64,000 nucleotides of DNA from Corydoras sp. C115 (taxonomy: Eukaryota; Chordata; Actinopteri; Siluriformes; Callichthyidae), in NCBI GenBank assembly GCA_019802505.1, contig JAFMOC010000087.1, positions 527,001-591,000 on the forward strand. The letters run 5' to 3'. Shown one piece after another: positions 56,489 to 64,000 of this stretch. Each line of letters opens with the position of its first letter. Positions within the stretch are counted from its first letter, which is position 1. Made by a program: the position numbers and the translations under genes. Under the pieces are notes generated by a model. That model had not been told where the DNA came from and did not search any database. It worked only from the letters and a program-made list of their open reading frames with translations.

Positions 56489-56937
56489 AGTGTTAACACG
56501 TTGGGTTTTTTAAAAAATCTATCTTTCCCTTTTAAGATTGTCAATCTGTATTGTTTTTTTTTTTTTCTGATCAATCGCTTGGGATACATTGCACCATGTC
56601 CATTATGCTATCTAAAATGAATTCCTGGCTGGCTTCCTCAAGACACTACCACTTGGTCTTGATTGGACTTTGCAGCAAGCCAACAATCACTTCAACCTTC
56701 TCCAAACCAAAATGATTAACTGAGCAAACACTGTAAAACTAAGATGAACTGAAAATGAAAGTTCAAAAGAGAGATGCGTGGGCTTTTGGAGGATCTAGAG
56801 GGATTCTTTGCTTTCAGATGTTTTTGCTCTCTACTCTCCAGCCTCATGAAATGGTATAGAACACTCAATGCTTTTACAAGAAGAGTGCAAATAATGTAAT
56901 GCAGGACTAACAATATCTATGAAACAGGAAAATCATT

Positions 56938-57294
56938 CATTCATTCATTATCTTCCACTTTATCCTCTATTAGGGTCGCTGTGGGGTTCCCATGCCCATC
57001 CGGGGGAGAACGTTTCGGGCGCTGGCCAGATACACCCAGGACAGGGCGCCAATCTATCGCTGGGCACACACTCACTCACACGGACATGTACGCATACACA
57101 CTCTATATGGGGCAATTTGGAGAACTCAATTGAGTTGTTCCATGTTTTTGGACTGTGGGAGGAAACCGGAGAATCCGGAGGAAACCCACGTGGACACGGG
57201 GAGAACATGGAAACTCCACCCAGATGGGGATTCGAACCGGGAATCCCTAGTGCTGAGAGGCGAATGTGCTAACCACTAAGCCAGCGTGCCGCCT
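56938..57294 (-). repeat. SINE-A with 13-bp TSD
   Basis: Full-length antisense copy. caggaaaatcatt lies at 56925-56937 and 57295-57307. Confidence 0.93.
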
Positions 57295-57582
57295 CAGGAA
57301 AATCATTTTGTAATTATTTCATTATTATTTTTAAATGTATTTAATTTAAGTTAAACATGTTGTACTCTTATGTTAGCTGTGTAAGAACAAGTTATCCCAC
57401 CAGGATATTTTTCATAACCTTTTAAGACCCTCTTTACAAAGTGCACCAGTACTTGAGCATAAATCATTAATCTAGATAATGAAATGTCCTTTGGGTTTTA
57501 TGGGCTGTATGAGACACCAAGGTATAGATTTATAAAAATGCTCCAAGGTAATTTTTCATACCAGTGTCACTTAAAAATATTC

Positions 57583-57878
57583 ATACAATCATTCTTCTGC
57601 TCAATCCTATACTAGGGTCGCGTTGGGTTTCCCATGCAGAGGCAGGGCAGATACACCCAGGACAGGGTGCCAATCCATCACTGGACACACATTCACTCAC
57701 ACAGACACACACACTATACAGGGGCAATTTAGAGTATTCAGTTTATGTTTAATTTATGTTTTTAGACTGTGGGACTGGAGGAAATCCACACGGACACAAG
57801 TACAACATGGAAACTCCACTCGGATCGGGATTGGAACCGGGATCCCCAGCGCTGAGAGGTGAATATGCTAACCACTAA
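57583..57878 (-). repeat. SINE-A, old subfamily
   Basis: Antisense copy with many changes (cttctgctcaatcctatact, gatccccagcgctgagagg) and a shortened C-tract side. Confidence 0.8.
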
Positions 57879-57884
57879 GTCAAC

Positions 57885-58028
57885 TTCCATCCACCCATCC
57901 ATTACCTTTTGCTTAATCCTATACAAGGGTCTGGGGGGGTTGTTCCCAATGGCCATTCAGAAGAGAACGTTTCGGGCACTGGGCAGATACACCCAGGACA
58001 GGGCGCAGTGTATCGCTGTCTAACACAC
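57885..58028 (-). repeat. SINE-A 3' fragment
   Basis: Tail to bridge only (gcttaatcctatacaagggt to cagtgtatcgctg). Confidence 0.78.
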
Positions 58029-58290
58029 ACTACATTTACATTTACATTTAGTCATTTAGCAGACACTTTTATCCAACGCGACTTACATTAAATTTGGACA
58101 TTTATTGGACGCTTTTATCCAAAGCTCACTTACAAGGTGAGCACAGGGTTAATCACAACATCCCTGGAGCAATGAGGGTTAAGGGTCTTGCTCAAGAACC
58201 CACACTGGCAACTTCAGTACACCTGGGATTTGAACCCACAACCTTCAGATTGGTAGCCCAACACCCTAACCACTGAGCTACCACGCCCTT
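58029..58290 (-). repeat. SINE-B plus an extra 3' tail
   Basis: A separate tail fragment (58031-58085, tcatttagcagacacttttatc) precedes a full antisense copy (58094-58290) with B-box complement ggatttgaaccc and A-box complement ccactgagcta. Confidence 0.88.
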
Positions 58291-58325
58291 ACAAATGAGA
58301 ACATTACATTACTATATAAAAAGCT

Positions 58326-59850
58326 ATTTCAAGCAGCCAGTTCACCTTGAATCTATGTCATTGGGATGGGAGGAAACCAGAGAACTTGGAGGAAACCCAC
58401 ACGCACAAGTGGAGAACATGTAGACTCCACCCCGACTGGGATTAGAACTTGAATCCCCAGGCGAACATACAGAACTAAAAGCCTTAGATTAAAGCGAGTA
58501 ACCGTTTGAAGCTGACTAGACGCTCTGGAATCCTCCATCTCCAATTGACATCATCTCATCAGATTGACCGACACTTATTTTTTTACACCCTTCAAAGAGC
58601 TGTATCATGAAACAGCTAAATAACCCTAGTGACTTCCAACAGTCAGTTTGATCTCAAGACATCTTGTGTTATTTTCCCCCAACCATATCACAGTCATTTC
58701 ACTACAACACCACAGTGTTAACACGTTGGCTATTTTAAAAAATCCATCTTTCACATTCAAGATGGTTAATCTGTGCTGCATCACTAAAAGGCAATTTTAA
58801 GCAGCCAATTCACATTGAATACGTATCATTGGACAATGGGAGGAAACCGGACAACCCGGAGGAAACCCACACGCACACGTGGAGAACATGTAGACTCCAC
58901 CCCGACTGGGATTAGAACTTGAATCCCCAGGCGAACGTACAGAACTAAAAGCCTTAGATTAAAGCGAGTAACCGTTTGAAGCTGACTAGACGCTCTGGAA
59001 TCCTCCATCTCCAATTGACATCATCTCATCAGATTGACCGACACTTATTTTTTTAAACCCTTCAAAGAGCTGTATCATGAAACAGATGAATAACCCTGGT
59101 GACTTCCAACAGTCAGTTTGATCTCAAGACATCTTGTGTCTTGAGATCACAGACATTTCATTACAACACCACAGTGTTAACACATTGGCTATTTTCAAAA
59201 AATCCATCTTTCACATTCAAGTTGGTTAATCTGTGCTGCACCAGAGCATCAATAAAAGGCAATTTTAAGCAGCCGATCTGAAACATTGGACAATGGGAGG
59301 AAACCGAACAACCTGGAGGAAACCCACATGCACAAGTGGAGAACATGTAAACTCCACCCCGACTGGGATTGGAACTTGGATCCCCAGGCGAACGTACAGA
59401 ACTAAAAGCCTTAGATTAAAGCGAGTAACTGTTTGAAGCTGATTAGACGCTCTGGAATCCTCCATCTCCAATTGACATCATCTCATCAGATTGACCGACA
59501 CTTATTTTTTTAAACCCTTCAAAGAGCTGTATCATGAAACAGATGAATAACCCTGGTGACTTCCAACAGTCAGTTTGATCTCAAGACATCTTGTGTCTTG
59601 AAATCACAGACATTTCATTACAACACCACAGTGTTAACACATTGGCTATTTTCAAAAATCCATCTTTCACATTCAAGATGGTTAATCTGTGCCGCACCGA
59701 AGCATCAATAAATGGCAATTTTAAGCAGCCGATCTGAAACATTGGACAATGGGAGGAAACCGGACAACCCGGAGGAATCCCACACTCACAAGTGGAGAAC
59801 ATGTAAACTCCAGTCCGATTGGGATTCGAACTTGGACCCCCAGGCGAACA
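58326..59850. repeat. Tandem array of about 460-bp units
   Basis: gcaattttaagcagcc recurs at 58790, 59258 and 59714 (periods 468 and 456), with a diverged first unit from 58326. Each unit combines an old antisense SINE-A piece (ggaggaaaccggacaacc, gtggagaacatgta) with unique DNA (gaactaaaagccttag, ctggaatcctccatctcc, gagctgtatcatgaaacag). The 2nd and 3rd full units contain an inverted repeat around gacatcttgtgtc. Confidence 0.92.
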
Positions 59851-60103
59851 TTAAAGTTAGGTTAATGTTATTAAGGTGATGGAATTAAACCCAAAACGGA
59901 GAAAAATCCTGCCCATACAGAACATGTCAGTAGATATCATAAGAGATATGTTCTGAAGCTGATGGAGGAGAGTAATCATGATGTTGGGGAGTCATCATCA
60001 CTAGACTTCACTGAGCTTATTTCATTCCAGTCTCTAAATCAAAGTAGTGGAATGGCTTTACCTAATCCCTGCCCATCACATGAGCCCATACAGCTTGACC
60101 TAC

Positions 60104-60560
60104 CTGCTAAATGGGGTCAGAGATGCAGCTGAGATGGAGATGCTGCTCCTCACTGTCCGGCTGCCAGGAGCCTCACGCTGAACGCTCGCTGCCGCGGAGG
60201 AATCACGGTGCCGGTGCGGCTTTCATCTCACCGCTCCGGGAGGACGGACTATTTTTTTGTACAGATGCGCGCCGTCTCTACGCGGACGGTAGTTTCTTAA
60301 ACAATGAAATAAGTGCAGCTGCCTTTCTGCCGTCCTGAATCGATCAAGCACTCTGAGAAATCATTTGTTCTCTCTTTCTCTCGAACGGAATTGCGCGTCT
60401 CGTCAATCGATAGTCAGGCTCCGCGCCGCGTCGCTCCCGCAGAGCCGATAATAACTTATGTTAATGCCGCCGAGAGGACTGCTGCTTAAAGCTCAGAGGG
60501 GCATCAGCAGCAGTCACTGCCACTGTGAGGATCGAGCAGGCAGTTCTGTATGAGAGAGAG
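60104..60560 (-). promoter_or_regulatory. slc8a: CpG-rich candidate promoter and untranslated exon 1 of the NCX gene
   Basis: The only clearly CpG-dense segment of the window (cgctcgctgccgcgg, tccgcgccgcgtcgctcccg, gatgcgcgccgtc). On the minus strand it ends in CAG/gtaggt, a good donor at 60104/60103, placed upstream of the coding exons with no convincing ATG reading frame. A TATA-like agctttaagc on the minus strand lies near 60490, and a (GA)n tract borders it upstream. NCX genes start with untranslated first exons far from the coding exon 2, so the position fits. The link to the gene, the exact start site and the strand are inference. Confidence 0.5.
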
Positions 60561-60561
60561 G

Positions 60562-60603
<42 letters not shown>

Positions 60604-60650
60604 GGAGAGAGAGAGAGAGAGAGGGACAGAGAGAGACAGAGAGAGAGAGA
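60548..60650 (+). repeat. (GA)n microsatellite
   Basis: About 100 bp of GA-rich repeats with occasional GGA, at the edge of the CpG-rich segment. Confidence 0.93.
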
Positions 60651-60865
60651 GTCAGTCTGACCCGTGTGAATGGGGATGGGAGGGACAGCTACAAACTGCT
60701 AGCTCAGTCCACTGACCACACAAAACAACCTCAGTACAACTGTTACACTCTCTGTTTACATCACAAATCAAAGATCTGTTTATTTAATGTACAATTTGTC
60801 TGTTTGCTTCATGGCAGGGATGTTTGTGTGCTTAAATAAACATTAGAATGCATTGATTGTACATG

Positions 60866-61217
60866 GGGCGGCATGGTGGCTTAGTGGTTAGCACGTTCTC
60901 CTCTCAGCAATAGGGATTCCCAGTTCGAATCCCCATCTGGGTGGAGTTTCCATGTTCTCCCCGTGTCCGCGTTGGTTTCCTCCGGGTTCGCCGGTTTCCT
61001 CCCACTGTCCAAAAACATGGATCAAGTCAATTGAGTTCTCCAAATTGCCCTATATAGAGTGTGTCTGTGTGAGTGAGTGTGTGCCCAGCGATAGATTGGC
61101 GCCCTGTCCTGGGTGTATCTGCCCAGCGCCCGAGACGTTCTCCCCTGGATGGGCATGGGGAACCCCACCGCGACCCTAGTAGAGGATAAAGCGGGAGATA
61201 ATGAATGAATGAATGAA
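60866..61217 (+). repeat. SINE-A, first of a serial pair
   Basis: Target tgattgtacatg at 60854-60865 and tgattgcacatg at 61218-61229. The third copy is after the next SINE. Confidence 0.92.
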
Positions 61218-61229
61218 TGATTGCACATG

Positions 61230-61556
61230 GGGCAGCACGGTGGCTTAGTGGTTAGCATGTTCTCCTCTCAGCACTAAGGGTTCCCAGTTCGAATCCCCAT
61301 CTGGGTGGAGTTTCCATGTTCTCCCCGTGTCGCGTGGGTTTCCTCCCACAGTCCAAAAACATGGATCAAGTCAATTGAGTTCTCCAAATTGCCCCATATA
61401 GAGTGTGTCTGTGTGAGTGCGTGAGTGTGTGCCCAGCGATAGATTGGCGCCCTGTCCTGGGTGTATCTGCCCAGCGCCTGAAACGTTCTCCCCTGGATGG
61501 GCATGGGGAACCCCCCCCCCCCCGCGACCCTAATATAGGGAGGGATAATGAATGAA
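61230..61556 (+). repeat. SINE-A, second of a serial pair
   Basis: tgattgcacatg lies at 61218-61229 and 61557-61568. Lacks the ggttctccgg repeat of the body; 13-C tract. Confidence 0.92.
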
Positions 61557-61576
61557 TGATTGCACATGTGATCCAT

Positions 61577-61950
61577 GCATCCATCCATTATCTTACACTT
61601 TATCCTCTACTAGGGTCGCAGGGGGGAGTGGGGGGGGTTGGTTGTGGTTCCCCATGCCCATCTAGGGGAGAACGTTTCGGGCGCTGGGCAAGTACACCCA
61701 GGACAGGGCGCCGATCTATCGCTGGGCACACACTCACTCACACAGACATAAACACACTTTATATGGGGTAATATGGAGAATTCAATTGACCTTAATCCAT
61801 GTTTTTGGACTGTGGGAGGAAACCGGAGAACCCGGAGGAAACCCACGCGGACATGGGGAGAACATGGAAACTCCGCCCAGATTGGGATTCGAACCAGGAA
61901 TCCCTAGTGCTGAGAGGAGAACGTGCTAACCACTAAGCCACCGTGCCGCC
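61577..61950 (-). repeat. SINE-A
   Basis: Full-length antisense copy with an enlarged, interrupted G-rich C-tract (gggggggttggttgtgg). Confidence 0.9.
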
Positions 61951-61954
61951 CCTG

Positions 61955-62188
61955 CAGGCACTGGGCAGATGCACGCAGGACAGGATGCCAATCCATCACT
62001 GTGCACATACTTATTCATACACACACTAAATTGGGGCATTTTTAGATTAATTTAGGAAATTTAAAACAGCCATTTCACCCTTAATCCATGTTTTTGGAAT
62101 CTGGGAGGAAACTCCAACATGATTGGGATTCAAACCTGGATCCCCATTGAAAGGTGAACGTGCTAACCACTAAGCCACTGTGCCGTCC
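61955..62188 (-). repeat. SINE-A, old copy without tail
   Basis: Diverged antisense copy from the bridge (gcactgggcagatgcac) to the head (aaccactaagccactgtgcc). Confidence 0.8.
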
Positions 62189-62646
62189 TTTATTGCATTT
62201 GACCATTTTTTATTTATTATGCGTTTTATTTATTATGCGTTTTTTTAACACTGTCTCTGGGATCATTGTCTTTGCTGGACTAAGACTAGGCTGAGGAATA
62301 TACAAAACCACAAATGTTGATTATTCAATTAGGGAGCAGTGGTTTACACCGGGACACTGGGTTTATACTAGCAAAACACAATAAATAATACATTGGTTGA
62401 TAATGTACAGGTTTATGCTGGAAGGTCAGCACAGGCAGGTCTACAACAAATGTCAGGCACAGAGAACCTCAAGTAATTTGAGCTGCTTTTAAAATTATTT
62501 TAAATTTTACACTTAACTTTTTGGTGCAGCAGCACTGTAGCTTAATGTGTTGTTTAAGCTGTGAGATGAGATGAGATGAGTTCATTTTTAATTAGTTAAT
62601 TTTTAATTTAATGAGTTAATTTCTGAGTTAATTTACTCTACACAAT

Positions 62647-63113
<467 letters not shown>

Positions 63114-63180
<67 letters not shown>
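63114..63180 (+). repeat. (TA)n microsatellite, right part
   Basis: About 67 bp of pure TA directly after the SINE tail. Confidence 0.97.
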
Positions 63181-63182
<2 letters not shown>

Positions 63183-64000
63183 TGTATATATGCCTTTAAA
63201 AATATATAATAAGTTTTCATATATTGTGGCAACTGAAATTTTTGAGGTTTAAATTTCATTCAATGTGTGAGCTACAGTAGCAGTGACAAGGACGAGCATC
63301 CTGAGATGCATTAGGTCGAACATTAATGAATCTCAGGGGGGATGACATAAGGTAAAATCAGATGCATTATGGGTAGTCTGTCCTTGGACGCCCATAAAGT
63401 TGCATCATAAGTTTTTGTTGCATTTTTAGAAGGTGGGGCTTGTGCAATAAATTATTTCAGCTATGTTGCATTAAAAACTGTTTTGGTTATTTAAGATCTA
63501 ATTATTTGAACTAAAAATGTGACAACCGGGATTATTATTTACATTAAAGTGTTCTATTAGTATTCGACATAAACATTGTGATTATGATGGTGATAATAAT
63601 AATAACATTATGCTTTCAGTTGCTGTAATTTGGTTTTCACTTGCTGGCCAGGACTTGGGAGGGGCTTTTGGCCATGAGTCTTAAGAAACCACTTATATTA
63701 CTCATTGCAAGAGGCATTATTCTTAATGTCTAATTTCATTAATGCACTCGTGGCAGATTGGAAATGAGACTATGTATTTTTATTTCATTTACAAAGCTGC
63801 CCATGAAAAATGTTGAATTATATATATATATATATATATTTACATTCTTTATTTCGTTCTATTATCAGACTATTTTTGTTTATTATATAAACTAATTTAC
63901 AACTTGCGTAAATAGATTTCGAGTTGTATGGATGCTTTAGTTCTTTACCTCACTAGATCAATACCTCCTGAGGCATCACATAATAACAGCACTAAAATAA
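63181..64000. other. Unassigned sequence at window end
   Basis: AT-rich unique DNA with a short TA run at about 63820-63840. No exon, tRNA or repeat family recognised. If 60104-60560 is the promoter, this lies upstream of the gene. Confidence 0.6.

Larger units (their letters stand above)
55620..56580 (+). repeat. Diverged copy of the 58.3-59.9 kb repeat unit, opened by two SINEs
   Basis: 55620-55884, 56231-56266 and 56489-56580 join into one unit matching the tandem units at 58470-59710 (cagaactaaaagcctta, ctctggaatcctccatctcc, ccaaccatatcacag, cacagtgttaacac). The two gaps hold a SINE-A and a SINE-B. Confidence 0.88.
15017..60103 (-). other. Intron 1 (inferred, about 45 kb)
   Basis: It runs from the acceptor at 15017 to the proposed donor at 60103. 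The limit at 60103 is inference; the start of the intron is well supported. Stretches longer than about 300 bp where I see no gene or named element are 15787-16600, 16949-17312, 19352-19990, 21134-21778, 23055-23411, 23609-24138, 26593-27148, 28368-29088, 29462-29834, 30416-31092, 32694-33142, 33965-34530, 35544-36019, 36765-37024, 38204-39358, 40474-40900, 41839-42313, 43835-44321, 45156-45985, 47739-48355, 51106-51672, 52350-52915, 53441-54361, 56581-56924 and 57308-57582. Alternative first exons could hide here, but I saw none with a convincing donor and context. Confidence 0.5.

Noticed and set aside
60525..60839. A 104-aa frame rich in Arg-Glu
   Set aside because: Translation of the (GA)n microsatellite.

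Overview
The window is vertebrate, almost certainly teleost fish, nuclear DNA. It holds one recognisable protein-coding gene, a Na+/Ca2+ exchanger of the SLC8A (NCX) family on the minus strand. The rest is intronic or flanking DNA packed with short retroposons, DNA-transposon relics, one solo LTR and long microsatellites. The intron-rich gene, tRNA-derived SINEs with A and B boxes, L2-type LINE tails, hAT MITEs and long (CA)n/(TA)n tracts all point to a teleost; I cannot name the species.

Gene layout (minus strand, 5' to 3'). A CpG-rich segment at about 60104-60560 ends in a good donor and is a plausible untranslated first exon and promoter. If so, intron 1 is about 45 kb (15017-60103). The start codon is at 14962 in an exon (15016-13934) encoding the signal peptide, the first membrane segments, the alpha-1 repeat and the XIP segment. 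A 257-bp intron follows, then an 88-codon exon (13676-13413), a 3.7-kb intron, and an exon (9692-9214) encoding most of CBD1 and the start of CBD2. The next exons must lie beyond position 1. In mammals these three coding pieces form one large exon 2, so the gene here has two extra introns.

Repeat landscape. The dominant element, called SINE-A here, is about 340 bp, with a near-perfect tRNA-type A box and B box and a (GAAT)n or (GGAT)n tail. I count roughly 80 copies or fragments on both strands, more than 20 with clear 7-18 bp target-site duplications (TSDs). A second tRNA-derived family (SINE-B) shares its 3' tail with a LINE remnant in the same window. A third (SINE-C) occurs once. Other elements are three copies of a 380-433 bp hAT-type MITE with TSDs, a 1.5-kb hAT-type element containing three nested insertions, a decayed BED-zinc-finger hAT transposase relic, L2 LINE 3' ends, and a 454-bp solo LTR with a 5-bp TSD.

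The most unusual signal is how SINE-A copies are organised. Several head-to-tail dimers or multi-SINE composites carry a single TSD outside the whole block, as if dimers had been mobilised as units. Other pairs show the same target sequence three times. One 516-bp composite of three SINE pieces, resembling a locus about 5 kb away, carries its own perfect 13-bp TSD. I found no bacterial-type system, CRISPR array, rRNA or functional tRNA gene.
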